Assembly (NCBI GenBank): GCA_002286855.1
Contig: NRSV01000005.1
Coordinates: 310,001 to 374,000, forward strand
Direction: 5' to 3'
Length of the DNA stretch: 64,000 nt
DNA from: Bipolaris cookei
Taxonomy: Eukaryota > Ascomycota > Dothideomycetes > Pleosporales > Pleosporaceae
Shown here: positions 21,799-33,954 of the stretch, one piece after another
How positions within the stretch are numbered: position 1 is the first letter of the stretch
How the letters are laid out: every line of letters starts with the position of its first letter
Program-made: the position numbers and the translations under genes
The notes under the pieces: generated by a model
What the model saw: only the letters and a program-made list of their open reading frames with translations
Told to the model about the DNA's origin: nothing
Databases searched by the model: none

Positions 21799-23182
21799 CT
21801 ATCTCACCTCGCAAAGAGGCGTGTATCTTTCCGGAAATTCCATGCTTGCTTCCAGGTCCATCTCCTCGGCTTCACTCGTATGTAAGCTCTCGTACCCTGA
21901 AGGCGATGAGACTGATAGCCATGGATTGGGCTCAGCCATAAAGTCATCCAGCTGGTCATAGCTATGTTCCGATGGTGTCGCGAAGCCTTCTGACTCTGTC
22001 ACAGAGGGTGAAAGCATATTTGCCCAGTCGATGTTGGGTTTTATATGCTGGCGGTCGGCAACAGGCTTCTGGTAAAAGGAGCATTCTGAAGGCGTCTGGC
22101 TCGGCGCGAATGGGAAGAGTAACGCCATGTCAGATCCTACAAACGTGTTGAAGCTTTCGTCTTCGTGGACTACGCCCCGCGAGACCCCAAAGTCGTTGCA
22201 TATCGTTTCCACCGTTTGCGCATCGCAACCGGGGAAATGTACCTTCAGTGCCGAATCTTCGTATGTTATAGGTAAATCTCCCAGTGCCGCCAACCTTTGC
22301 AAGTCTTTCAAAACCGCAGCCAGTTCCTTAACCGCACGTGAAAAGTCGACAGAGAGTGTGTCCAAGAGACCCTCAGTGTTCAGGGTTTCCTTCTCCTGAG
22401 CGAAAGTGGCAAAGCCCTTGACAGCCTTCAGGGGAGTAAGAGCAGTGACAGTGGGGTTGATGTTGAAGCTGATGTAGGAGCCAGGGCTAGTCTTGGGAAC
22501 CTTGTTCAGAGTGCGGTTGACTTGATCTTGGAGTGCCGAGACAGTCTTGAAGCGCTTCTCGCCGTTGTTGGGATTTACGCCGTCGAACTGGGCCTTTTGT
22601 CCACCGACAAGGAAGGCACGCACGGCTTGAGAGACATTGTTGATGACCTGAGCAGGTGCAGCAGGACCATGCGAGAAGTATCGAGCGCCTCCGGTCCTGC
22701 CGGAGCCCCATCCATAACCACCCGCGGTTCGCCCCAAGGCACCACCCGTGAGGTTAGGGCGAAGGGTAGATGCAAAGGGCGCACGGCCAGCCTGTGCGAT
22801 GACGATGCTTCCGATACGAGACTTTGGGAACGAAGCCTTGTCATACTTCACTCCCGAGTTGCGCGCAGCCGAAGTAGTGAATCGTCTGACGGCGGCGCCA
22901 ATAAGGCTATGGGTAGTGTACCATCGGCCTTTGCTCTGCTTGAGGTAGGCAATACGGTGAAGAGGATGCTTCGGGGCATTTCGAGCAAGGATAGGCTGGA
23001 GAACTGCATCCGCAGGTCGTGCGGATTCAGGTAACTGTTTCTGTACGAGTTTCGCTGCATGTTTCCAGGCGGCCCTTGTATCTGTCAGTACGTGGTTGCC
23101 TTGTAAGATGAGAAGAAACTCACTTGAACGCTTTCGCGTTCTTGACCACCAGTCTATGCAAATGCACCGCGGCCGGTGCCAT
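21799..23182 (-). CDS. Conserved fungal protein with mitochondrial-like N terminus
   Basis: I recognise the overall type from ascomycete genomes, where it is sometimes labelled a casein kinase II beta-2 subunit, but I see no CK2-beta zinc-binding domain. I propose two exons, 23182-23124 and 23074-21799. Splicing with the acceptor ending ATACAAG joins K-N-A-K-A-F-K to A-A-W-K-H-A-A-K-L-V, for 444 aa. The first about 110 residues are basic and rich in Arg and Ala, including R-R-F-T-T-S-A-A-R-N, resembling a mitochondrial presequence. A Gly/Arg/Tyr-rich stretch follows, then A-P-A-Q-V-I-N-N-V-S-Q-A-V-R-A-F-L. The C-terminal 130 residues are acidic and serine-rich. An alternative unspliced start at 23325 reads through less plausible sequence. 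Function is unknown. Confidence 0.7.
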
Positions 23183-24247
23183 CGTGTGTTTGTGTTACCA
23201 AGAGGTGAGAGGGTGGTGAGTCCCTGAAGTGTGGGGAAGACAACGTTAATGAGGCGCAGGGCAAATGTCGCCACCGCCATCGGGGCTGATCGTCTGAAAC
23301 GCCGAGCCGCCATGACGATGGTCACATGCTACCTCACTTGCCAGCTTGACTCCTTTCCAAATACTACATGATAACCTACTATCTATGGGTATAAAGACCC
23401 CTTGAAGACAGTACGAGCAGGTGTGATATTTATCATCCGATATCCCTCTTTTCTATCAGGAAATAACACCTATATCACAGTTCGGCCCTGTATCCAGTAA
23501 CCTTGAGTGAGTCATGGGAACCTGGTGCAGCTTTACGATCGGATACTTCAAGGGCCCGAATAACCAGCGATAGGCAACAGCCATTGCATGCGTGTAACTT
23601 ACCTACAGAGCATTAGATGCGCCCAAGGAACCTAGACTTCTCATTTTTCTGCACACGTGAGACAATTACTGGGCTAAAATCTTCCATTTCGTACTTTTAC
23701 AAAGCAGAAGCCCCCTCATCTGGGCCTCGCCAACCACCTTTTACAAACTTTGCTCTAGGGGAGAGATGGAGCTTGGGAACCCACATCCGCGCATAAGGAA
23801 ATGAAGAGATCGGTGCCGCGATGTCGGAGGGGAGAAACACGCCTTCTGGGGTTTGTATGCGGGGCTGATGAAATGTAAGAAAAAGAACCACACAGTACGC
23901 CAGCTTTCAATGCTATAGAGCCTCCGTACAAAGCCCGTAGGTCCAAGAGGAGAGGATGAACCAGATCCGTTGAAGGGTATTTCGTATCGTGCTGGGAAAT
24001 AATCGTGTGAACATTAAGGGAAGCCAAAAACTGTGTGCAAAAGGGGTCTATCGGAAAACATGTGACGGACCGCCGACCGTATGAAAACGCCAGAACATGA
24101 ACTTTTTGTTAATGTATAAAAGAACCCGAGAATTCGCAAGGACAGTTGGAAGCAACGAGGCCACAGCTTGAGGAGCAAGCGTGGAGAAACACCATCCCTT
24201 GCTCGTCCTGCATGACCCTGCCGAGGTCATCAGATACAATCAGACAA
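23183..24247. other. Intergenic region
   Basis: No gene is supported in this 1.07-kb stretch between two minus-strand genes. It should hold the promoter of the downstream gene (start at 23182) and the 3' UTR of the LARP1-like gene. Confidence 0.5.
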
Positions 24248-27200
24248 TCATGATGCTAATAGAGCCAATGCCTCAGCATCAAGTAAGTCTCTGATGCGCT
24301 TCCAACCCTCCGGATCGATGCCACCATTGCGGACGGTCAATTGTAATTGGTCGAAAGCACGACACCCGTCCTCGGACTTGATCAGCTCGACGTAGTCAGA
24401 AGCTACTCGCCACCGGATTGCTTCGTAAGGCGATAGTAAAGACCTGCCGTAAAACTTGATCAAATTCGAGATTCCAACATCTGTACCCCTGCAGGCGGCA
24501 TCTTCAAAAGCCAGATGGCGGAATTCATCGTACATTGATTGGTTAAAATTCCGAATCAGGAAATGTGACCAGAATTGGTAAAGAACGTTCATATCGTAAG
24601 GAGTGATGCCAAAAGAGGCTCGTGAGCGCTTGCAGAGAGCCTTTGACCGAAGATGATAATACGACTCATGCGAGGAACCAGAAGGAATGGAATGGACTGG
24701 GTGGTCTTGGTCCTTGACCCAGTAAAGCCGAACTGAGGGAGAAGTCGATTGTAGTGAGCACTGTTTGACACTACTACTCTGGACATTAGCTTTAACATCA
24801 GGCACAATTTTGTAGCGAATGGTAACGTCAAGGGCAGGATGCCGAGCTCGATGCTTTGTAGCGTTTAAGCGGATTGGGTAAAACATAGAGGATGCGGAAA
24901 CCGCTAACATTTGTGCTGCAGGAACGGTTGAGGCGCCGACTTACCTGTTGAGAGAGCTAGCGTCGTCGGCTTTGAATTGACATGTGATCGACTTATTCAG
25001 TTCGCCTGGCGCGCCATTTTTACTATCGATGGATCCATTAGAAAATATTTGTGGAAATAAAACAGGTGATACTTGTTGCTTCTGGACTTGCTTGCGAACA
25101 ATTACAGTCAAGCCGCCAAGTTGCCAGTCAAAAAATAAATCGGGTTCTGCACTCACAGCCTTTGTTGAACTCTCGACTGGGTGACCGGTCGAAATGGTGG
25201 TACCACTCGCCTCTTCCATAGGCGCACCGTTCACTACAGTCTCGGCAGGTGCTAGTCCAGCGTCTTGAGCGATGGGATGAAATCCATTCATCTGAGGGTA
25301 TGCACCATCGCCCCCATAAGGAACCATGGGAAACCCGGGGGACATTGTTTGCCACTGGGAAATGCTCGAGGGGTCAAAGCCTGCGGGATGTGTGATTTGG
25401 GGCTGCTTGAGCTCCTTAGGGCCCTCATTTTGCGCCGATGGGTCACGCTCCGCCATGTCAAGCACCCACTGTGCCCAGCCGTCCTTACGACGCAGGCGGT
25501 CCTGACCATCCTCACCAGTGCGGTATTCGATGGATTTGGACTGCTGGCAGACGAGCTTGATCAGATCAAGATCTGGTGACAAGTGCTTGATACGGTTGAA
25601 ACCAGCGATGAACTCGAGCAAAACAAATCCCTGGGAGTCCATGTGGCGGCGTAGATACATGTCTTTGAGCAGGTTATCAACAGAAAAGTAATAATCCCTT
25701 ATATCTTGTTAGTAAAAGTTGAACGAGATGATCAAGGAAGACTTACACTTGGGTAGTGAGCAATGAGAAGAGATAGGACTGATCAAACCCATATGGGCTG
25801 AATGGTGAAGTAGCGCTCAACGGCTGGGCCATGCCATAGGAATACATGTCATGGGATGTCTGCAGGGGAGCAACTGGATATCCATTCTGGTAAGGCGGGA
25901 AGCGGTAGGGATCAGTAGAGAGTGACTGTGACCGGTGGCTGTTGCGACCGTACTTGCCCTGGGAGGCTGGAAAGAAGCTGTTGCTCTCAGGCACAAAAGT
26001 TGTAGGTGATCTTGGACCCAAGGGAAAGCTCGTCGAAGAATGCCCGTTGGTGAAGTGGTGGCCGTTTGCATAGCCGCCACGAGCACCGCGGCCTCCTCCA
26101 CGGCCACGTTCACGCCCGCTGGAAAATGAACTAAAACGCTTCGAATGTCCGTGTGGGCCGTCTTGTTGAGCGGGCGCACGACGTTCACCATCTGCAGAAG
26201 CATCTGCCTGCGTTCCAGCAGGAGTCCAGATACCATCCTTAGTGGGTGACGACGTACCGTCTTTTCTGCGCTCTCCAGCACCGTGGAAATCGCCTCGCCT
26301 GCCCTTGTGAGGCTTATTGGGGTACTGACGGGGGTAGGCGCCATTTTGGTGCGGTGCCTGGGACGATGTTGTTGAGCCCTTGGCGTTGGCTTCAGACTCT
26401 ATGGCTCCGTGGCCAGGCGCCTTTACAGCGCCGTCTCCATTGGCTGTCGGAAGTTGGTTCTTCAAAGTCGGGGATGCTGCATTGCCAGTACGCTTAGTCT
26501 TGACAGAAGCGTCTTGTGCAGCAGCTTTGGTTTGTTCACCATTCGGTGCCGAGCCGTCCTTCTCAAGCTGCTCGGCGCCATTGCTCAAGCCAGCAGGTCT
26601 GCCACCAGTCTGCGCTGCACCGCGTCCTCCGGGTCTGCCACCTCTTCTTGCATTTGCAGCGTTAGGCAAAGGTGTGTTGAACACAACAGAGGGGGTGTAT
26701 GGGATTTTCACCCATTCCTGCTTGCTAGTAGGGGCGCCGTCCTTGCGTTCTTTCTCTGGCTTGTCGCCCTTCTCTTGAGCCTTTTTGCGCTCCTCGTCGA
26801 TAGCGATATCTGGAGTTGGCCATGACTCCTGATCACGGTGGGGTGGTGGGGGAAGCACACTGGACGTCGATTTTGTGTCCTTGTCAGAGAACCTGCCCTT
26901 GGCACCGTTTCGGGTCTCGGCGTCGCCCTTGAAGTCTTTTCGACCTGTAACACCTTCGTTCCGGCTCTTATTTCTGCTCTCACCGTTGACAGCCTTGCCA
27001 TGGGGTGCTGAGTCTTTCTTCGCAGCAACTCCGTTTGGCCCTTGCGAAGCACCATTCAGAACAGGTGAAGGAGTAGCTTTCTGCACCTTTGACTTCATCT
27101 CGTCAGCTCGAATCTTCCATGGGTTGACGGTCGGGACGGGTGCTTCATGAAGGGCCTTGGCGACTGCATTCTTGCCCTTCTTGACCTTCTCCGATGTCTT

Positions 27201-27617
27201 CTCAACCGGCTCGACTGACTTGTCGACCGAAGTAGAGGCTTGAGACTTGTTATCCCAAGTGGTTGACTCAGAAGCCGTGTTTGGTACCGAAGAAACATCG
27301 TCATCCTTCGTCACAGTGGACGAGGACGAGGCGCCGAGATCTGGTGACGATACATTCGAGGCGTCTGCAGGCTGTGAAGGTTTTGGTGCAATAGAAGCAG
27401 GCTGTTCTGTGCGCGCCTCACGGGCTACCGGAGGCTGCTCGGAATGCGACTCTACCTCGACGTCTTCAGCCCAGTTGGCTGGCGAGGCGTTAGCGTCTAG
27501 ACCAGAGGCGCTGCTTGCGTCCTTAGCTAGAGTAGCGGAGCCAGATGCTGGCTTGCTCGTGCTGGTTGGCGTGGAAATGCCCTTTGCGGCTTGCGCATAT
27601 GAAAACGTCGATGCCAT
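24248..27617 (-). CDS. La-related protein, LARP1-like (La motif plus DM15-like C terminus)
   Basis: This is a predicted cytoplasmic RNA-binding protein related to LARP1 and yeast Sro9/Slf1, which act on mRNA translation and stability. Exon 1 is 27617-25747 and exon 2 is 25697-24945. Exon 3 probably begins at 24773 (acceptor TAG) and ends at 24248, giving 1049 aa; the second intron (about 170 nt) is the uncertain part. The N terminus starts F-S-Y-A-Q-A-A-K-G, as in Sro9-like proteins, and is disordered with R-G-G-G-R-G motifs. The La motif spans about residues 608-700 (Y-Y-F-S-V-D-N-L-L-K-D, then HMDSQGFVLLEFIAGFNR). Residues about 930-1040 carry F-W-S-H-F-L-I-R-N-F-N and M-Y-D-E-F-R-H-L-A-F-E-D-A, which match the DM15 repeats that bind capped TOP mRNAs in animal LARP1. 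Confidence 0.87.
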
Positions 27618-30600
27618 TGCGAATTTTCTGTCTGTGTCTCGGCTTAAGTCGGACTGGTAAGGCGAGGAGAGCGCTCAGAATCCCTGGTGGGAGCGCTGCA
27701 GCGAGGTGATCAGCAGGTGTGGGTGCTGGTATGTCCGGAGAGGTATGTCTTGACCTCCCCGCACGCAACCTTTTTTTGCTACTACCAAGACTGGGGTTGG
27801 CGATGGATCGAAGGTGGCGAGTAGTAATCCTGCAACGGCAGATGACTGTATGGGGCCGTAGGCGTTGGCTCGTAGCCGAGGCGATCACACACGCAGAGGG
27901 GAAAGTGAATGCTTCTGGGCACGACCTGAAGGCTTGGGCGGTTGTTGTGCGCGCTGTAGTAACTGGCGTTAGCGGTTTTTTTTCTAATCGAATCGTATAG
28001 TGACAGTGACGGATTACGAGATACGAGGTGTTAGTGAGTAGCGCCTTTGGCAGCAGTGCGCTGGGTTGTGTGGCGGACGGGCGGGCGTGGGTGTAGTGGT
28101 AGGCGCGCAAGCGCACGGCAGGTCGGAGTGATGACTGCTTGAACCGCGAGTGGGTGGGAAGGGAGAGATGGTGCAGGTAGCCCACAAATAGCAGCTGGTC
28201 AGAGGCCAGAGCACATGACGGAGGAAAACAGCAGAAGAAAAAAACAGTGGGTGGGGTTGCCAAACGGAGTCCGGTCGCGGAAGAGGAAGGTAGCAAGCAT
28301 GCGGCGGATGTGATAGTGATATGCGCAAAACTAACCTTTGGTAAAGTCTGGGACGACTGTGTGAGTGAGTTCGGGGCGGGGCTCGGGCGTGAAGAATGAG
28401 GGGCAGATGGATGGGGAGGCAGTGGTCTCGGAAGCGTGGGCGGTGGAAGTAGAAGTAGAGAATGAGGGTGGGGAGTGGCAGACGAAGTAGGCAGTGGGTA
28501 GCAGGCAGGGACGCCAGGCACCACACGAGAGGGCCGGATGGCACAGGCAAGTCTGGCTGGTGGGCGACGACGAGGGAGCGGGCTGAGGCGGCGTCTGAGG
28601 GTCGTATGCGACGTTGTCAAGGCAGACCGGGCGCCGGGAGACAAAATTGACTGTCGTGTGTGCGGGCGGTGCAAGCGCAGGTGGGAGGAAGAGGGTCACT
28701 TTGAAGCGCGAATTTTTCTCTAGTCAAGTTGGTGCTCTAAAAAGAAGCCGACAGCCAGCCCACGCTCATGCTCATGCTCACGCTCACGCCCACGCTACCT
28801 GCGTGTCGGCGCATTCACCCTCGCCTTTGGCTTTTAATCGGCATGCCAGCTAATGGCCTCCAAGTCAGCGGTCGCCCGTCCTGCCATCAGCCTGCACCCT
28901 CATTACGGTGCAGTGCCGTGCGGTGCAGTGCCATGCTACCTGGCAATTTCGGCCACAGCAGTTTGACGCGCTCTCTGCACGCCAATGACGTCTCGCGAGC
29001 ATCTCGACCCCTCCCTCGACGCCTTGGGCCAGATCAAGGTGTGAACATGTAAAAACACAGTCTGCGCCGCGCATCCTCTCCAGCTGGCCGCCTATCCGCG
29101 CCGTCTGCTATGTACATATGACTTGCTGTGCTCCTGGCGCACGTACGTTACCGGACCTGCCTGATAAGTAATTCTAGCATTGCCTGCTGCCAGACGGGGC
29201 CCAATTGGCCTTGCATCTCGGGCTCTTCGTGTGCACCCATAATTAGCGGCAGCACGAGCGCTCGCCATCCGTCCATCCTGGTGCCGTACGGAAAAACGGG
29301 ATTGCGGCCATTTGTGTCTGTACTAAGCCTTTGGGCATTGCCGAGAGCACTGCCGTCTTATTACTTGTCTGGGATACATAGTGGATATACTCGCTGCCAT
29401 TTCTTTTATGTTATTAAATTCTGCTTGCATCCATAGTGCTTTGCGCCCACTAGTTCTCGACTACTATACTGCTTACTATGTATTAAACACACCCACCCTA
29501 TTAGAGTACCACCGTCTCATCTTTTGACACGCACTGCACTGGCTCTGATGAGCTGACAGTGCTTATCTCACCTCATTGCCTTTTGGGAAGCTGCAGCATC
29601 CCCAAACAGATAGTCCTTGCAACTGCACGTGCCTGTCGGCATAACCGCCTCACCCAACACTGCGAACACCAGCTGGCTCCACCGCTCTACAAACCCTCTC
29701 CGTTAAACTCGCCGGTCTTAGTCACATCATGTACTTTGTATTTCCGGCAACAAGGCTCTCCAATAAGGCATCTGCCCTGAATCTATTTTCAGCCCATTGC
29801 CGAATGCGCCTTGAGATATATACCTAGTATACGTATGTAGTACCCTACACCCGATAGATAGCCTGGAGACTCCCGGCTGGAACTGCGACCGAAAAGCAAC
29901 AATGGCCTCAGCCAGCATCCGCCGCATTTTCCCTAGTCACCTCTGACGACCCTTTGTTGTTTTTCTTTATCCGCGGTGCCTTGCTCCGGCCCGCTCTACT
30001 AGCCTCGGAACTAGCATAGTACCGAACATATATACATAAGTATGTATGCACACCGAAATCACATGACCAGCTCAAATGCACTGAGCCATGCATATATACA
30101 TACATTTGTACGTCTTGAATCATGCACCACCAAACCGTTACTTTGCACAGCTACTTTGCAAAAATTGACGTACAACATCACACTTATCAACCTTGTGTTG
30201 TGCTAAACTACATCAATGCCAACCCATTGTCACTGGGTCAATAGTAGCCCAACTTGCCTCCGTTGCCACCTCTTCATCCTCAATCTTGCCTTGTCATCGC
30301 TATTTGCCCACCACCATACCTCCCACTGAACCTCCTTCCATTTCTTATGGAATACACTCTTCATGTCTCTCGAGCCTTTCTGGCACGACGTGTCCTTCTC
30401 AAACCCACACATCACTCGATGAACAAGGTATGCCATCGCATAGTCAGGAATACCTAGAAGACTTTGCCCAAGCGGGTAATAGGAGAGCTGCAGCATATCC
30501 GATATGCGAACCATATGGTTAATATTATCGTGAATCGAAGACCGCTCAATCCGGAAGATGTGACGAACACAGACTTGCTGTACCATCAGGCTCATGCATT

Positions 30601-30734
30601 CATCAGAGAGGTCCATGAAGGGCAGAGAGTTTGTGAATTGTAGGTGTATTTATTTCTTACTTGATTCTGACATCGTTATAGGTGGGTAAGGCGACCGGCG
30701 GCTGAGTCTCGAGCGAATGGCGAGATCAATCAAA
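27618..30734. other. Long intergenic region upstream of the LARP1-like gene
   Basis: This 3.1-kb interval contains no gene I can support. The first about 1.1 kb is CT-rich on the minus strand and open in more than one frame because of low complexity. It is best read as promoter and long 5' leader of the LARP1-like gene, possibly with a leader intron. A 6-bp repeat lies at about 28764-28797. A 128-aa minus-strand frame at 30230-30616 has protein-like content but no clear start or partner exon; it may be a remnant of the neighbouring gene family. Confidence 0.4.
28764..28797. repeat. Hexanucleotide repeat (CTCATG/CTCACG)
   Basis: Five to six units of ctcatg, ctcacg and cccacg follow one another upstream of the LARP1-like gene. 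It is a degenerate microsatellite. Confidence 0.6.
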
Positions 30735-31867
30735 TCAGGCGGTTGAAAGTTGGCTTGCCCTGCCATTAGGCATATCTGGAGTAATTTGCCAACGCAAGAG
30801 CAGCCAGAACTTCATCAAAAGGTCCTCAGCTTGAGCTTGGTGCTCGAATCTTCCATGTCAAGGGTACTACCTCAACACACGTTGCTTCTATGCGGTTGTA
30901 GAAGGCGAAATGTGGGTTGTACCGAATTCCAAACGAGAGTATTGGGTAGTTACCTGTTGCAATGGACATTGCCCTTGCGGAAATCTGACTCGAACGTAAA
31001 TGGTAGCTTTGATGAGTCCCTATCCGCCAAGAACTTTATGTTTCTTGGGAGCAGATGATGATACCTAAAGGCAAAAACAGCGCATTCATTTAACCTGCCA
31101 ATCAGAGACGCAGCCTGCCCTTTTATAATCATCGCTTTGCAGGTCTTCAAGAGCAGCTTTGTGTAGTTGAAGTTTGTGAGCACCCATCGAACTTCATTCG
31201 TAAGCCAGACGCGGACAACAGCGGCATAGAATCGAGCTCTTTGGTCATGGCCCACACTCTTGTAGAAATGAATATGCTTATCTTTCGGGTGCCATCTTTT
31301 TAGTTCTCCCTCTACAAACTTGTCGTCATGGGTGATAAGGGTAAAGAACCGGTCAGAGAACTCGTGATCTTTGGCATCGCCTGCAGATAGGCAATCCTGT
31401 GCTTCAAGTTGTCTGTTCAACCGAATGTCCTCTAATACGTGCAGACCTTGATAAAGAGCCAAGACATCACATATTGCCATATTCGACCAATCAGCTTGGC
31501 AATCATTCGGGCGAAGAGCCTGTAGAAAGCTCTCCTCGTGGCTATTGCGATGTGACAATCGAGATTTGGTGGCTCGCAACCCACTCCGTTTCCCCGAAAG
31601 ACAAATAACGACACGCACATGGAAAGCTAGTATCTCGTTCAACTGGTAGTCATGTCGGTGCTGAGGGGAATGACGAATGATTGAACGCATGATGTCGAAA
31701 TAGACGTTTTGCCGGCACGTGACACGTGCTATTGTCCTGCATGTTTGGCTCAAGTGGTGGATGTCGTCAATACTTCCAAGGGCGTTGTATGAACTCCAAG
31801 ACTTCGTTAGGTAGGTCTGTGAGTTGGGCCATTGAGGGCACCAGTGAGTATGCGGTAGTGTTGCCAA
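30735..31867 (-). CDS. Uncharacterised protein, possibly F-box-like, 3' end uncertain
   Basis: I do not recognise a named family. The first exon (31867-30954) is a 304-codon open frame with protein-like composition and ends at a GTAACT donor. The segment S-I-D-D-I-H-H-L-S-Q-T-C-R-T-I near residue 35 resembles the second half of an F-box. The best second exon starts at 30849 and ends at a stop at 30735, adding E-H-Q-A-Q-A-E-D-L-L-M-K-F-W-L-L-L-R-W-Q and giving 342 aa. An overlapping frame just downstream (A-N-F-Q-P-P-D-L-I-D-L-A-I-R-S-R-L) also looks coding, so a different splice or a frameshift near 30760 is possible. An ubiquitin-ligase adaptor role is only a guess. Confidence 0.5.
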
Positions 31868-32519
31868 ACAGAACGGGATTGTGCCGTTTATAGCCTGTAT
31901 CTTTCAGCAAACGTCCCGCTTTGCTTCCACTTTGCTATTTGAATGTTTGTCTAATGGGATGTACCTCAATATTTCTGTGTTTAATGAATGTGCTGCTTGG
32001 TGTAAGATGAAGTAGGAATGCGCAGCATCAATTGTAAGAGTAGAATGCTGTCGGGGTGGGTGGAATCTAGCCCTGCTATTGTTCCAAGCAACCGACTGGC
32101 ACTGCCTGTTTTGGGAACTCCACACAGCTGTCACTAACAATTTGCTATGTTTGGGTAACAACGTTCAGGTGGCATCAGGCTGGACCTTCTTCATCTTGCC
32201 AGCTGCCAGCCTCATTCTAAAGCGCCTTTGCAGCCTAGGTGGTTGGAGCGATCGTATCAACCTCGCACAGAGTGAGAAAGAGTACGATTGGTGATACCCA
32301 AACATTAGAGACTTGTACTTTGGGTTTGTACATGATCGGATCCAAGACGCGTCGTAGAATCGACAGGTTGCGACTGCTCTGGTTGGCTGCGCCGCGCCTC
32401 CAGCACCCTGATTGCTTGGCGTGCCGTTCTCTCACCTCCGTGTCGTCTCCGCAACCCGACTCAACCCCACACGTCATACTATCCATCTTGTCGCAACAGG
32501 TAAGAATTATCCTATCAAC
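31868..32519. other. Divergent promoter region
   Basis: This 652-bp region lies between the divergent starts of the uncharacterised gene and TAF10. No gene is supported. A leader intron for TAF10 may begin at the GTAAGA at 32500. Confidence 0.5.
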
Positions 32520-33241
32520 ATGTCCGAAAACAACTCTCAACCCCTCGATACCAATATGGAGGTGAACGATGAGCTGGACCGTACCGTCGATGAGGAGATC
32601 AAGCAAGACGCGACACAACTCGAGGCCGACGCCATGAATCTCGACGGCGCAAACGATACAGAGCTTTCCGCGATAAACGGCGTAGCAGACCCAGTCACCA
32701 GCTTCGAAGCGCGGATACCTGCCAAGAAGGATGCAACATTGCGCGAGTTCCTGGGGAAGATGGATGAGTACGCGCCCATCGTATGCTCACCCAGCCTCCA
32801 AGTAATATAACGGTGCACTGATAAGGCTGCTAGATCCCTGACGCAGTGACCAACTACTACCTCACCCGCGCCGGCCTGCCACCACCACCTCAGACATCAC
32901 AGCATCTTGCGCGCCTCTTAGCGCTCGCGACACAGAAGTTCATCGCGGACATTGCAGCGGACGCTTACCAGTTTTCGCGGATCCGTTCCTCAAACACAAC
33001 AAGCAACAACCCTATGGGTGGCGCTGGAGGACCGCCTGGAACAGTCGCACCAGGCGGAGTGCCAGGCGGGAAGGACAGTGGTGCTAAAGCTAAGGACTAC
33101 AACCTCGGTATTCAGCGGCCGGGCTATGGCGGAGGCGGCCAGGGCGGCAGTCAAGGACGCACTGTACTCACCATGGAGGATCTGGGCATGGCGGTTGGCG
33201 AGTATGGCGTCAACATTAAGCGTGGCGAGTTCTACCGCTAG
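32520..33241 (+). CDS. TAF10: TFIID and SAGA subunit Taf10
   Basis: This encodes the histone-fold subunit Taf10 (yeast Taf25), shared by the TFIID and SAGA transcription complexes. It has two exons, 32520-32780 and 32834-33241, with a 53-nt intron, giving 222 aa. The N-terminal 70 residues are acidic and disordered. The histone fold begins with TLREFLGKMDEYAPIVPDAVTNYYL (read across the splice with I-P-D) and continues with L-A-R-L-L-A-L-A-T-Q-K-F-I-A-D-I-A-A-D-A-Y-Q. A Gly-rich insertion of about 40 residues follows. The C terminus, VLTMEDLGMAVGEYGVNIKR, is the conserved third helix. Length and order are typical of filamentous fungi. Confidence 0.94.
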
Positions 33242-33508
33242 ACACAAGTCTATGCTATCTCTCGACGCTCCATCCGGTGTCCGCTTTCTATTGGCATATA
33301 CGAAAGATGGGTAATGACGGACGCAATTATTTGCTACCACAACAGGCATTCTCGGCGTTGAAATGGTATTGCAGGCGCAGGGGTTTTTGATCAGAATATT
33401 TTGCCCAGCAAAGGGCTCATCGCAATTGTACAATATCAGTACATATTGGCTTTTGCACACACCAAAATGATACCCAAACTCCCATAAGATGCACGTGCGA
33501 CCCGTTCT

Positions 33509-33954
33509 TCATTTGTTCTTGGTCTGCTTGTACATGAACTGCTTTCGTGTCCTAGAGTTGAATCGTTAGCCAATGCTAATTTCGTCGGCTCATTCCGAGG
33601 AACATACGGCGCAAATTCTCCCAACTTGTGTCCTACCATATCCTCGGTGATGGTGATGTCCAGGTAGCTTTTGCCATTGTGTATTTGGAACTTGAGGCCG
33701 ACAAAATTCGGCAGTATTGTAGCCGAGCGGGCTTGTGTCTTGATCGGTGGGACCCGTTCACCTGCTTTTTTCTGAACTATTGGAAGGCTTGGACACAGTC
33801 AGAAAGGCCTGGGAAGGGGTTCATGCAGAGGCTTACGGAACGATATTGGGCCCTGATGAATGATTAGTCTTTTTTGCCGCCTTTGTATTCAGGAGCGATA
33901 CGAGTAAATACCTTTCCAGACCGACCGGGCGCAAAGCGCGCGTGTGGGAAACAT
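33509..33954 (-). CDS. RSM19: Mitochondrial small-subunit ribosomal protein uS19m
   Basis: This is the mitochondrial ribosomal protein S19, which binds 16S-like rRNA in the small-subunit head. Four exons are needed: 33954-33912, 33852-33837, 33787-33608 and 33551-33509, giving 93 aa. Splicing yields M-F-P-T-R-A-L-C-A-R-S-V-W-K-G-P-N-I-V-P, then the core QARSATILPNFVGLKFQIHN, then TEDMVGHKLGEFAPTRKQF. These are hallmark uS19 motifs. Exon 2 is only 16 nt; exons 1 and 4 are 43 nt each. The third exon uses the acceptor ending CCAAG, because nearer CAG sites break the frame. The gene diverges from MRE11 with 272 bp between start codons. Confidence 0.88.
33837..33852 (-). other. 16-nt micro-exon of the uS19m gene
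   Basis: Sixteen bases encode the end of Gly, then P-N-I-V and two bases of Pro, flanked by CAG upstream and GTAAGC downstream. Without it, the conserved K-G-P-N-I-V-P motif would be lost. Confidence 0.8.

Noticed and set aside
27523..28674. 383-aa open frame on the minus strand
   Set aside because: It overlaps the start of the LARP1-like gene in another frame and consists of low-complexity Ser, Pro, Arg and His without recognisable motifs. The open frame follows from CT-rich leader sequence.
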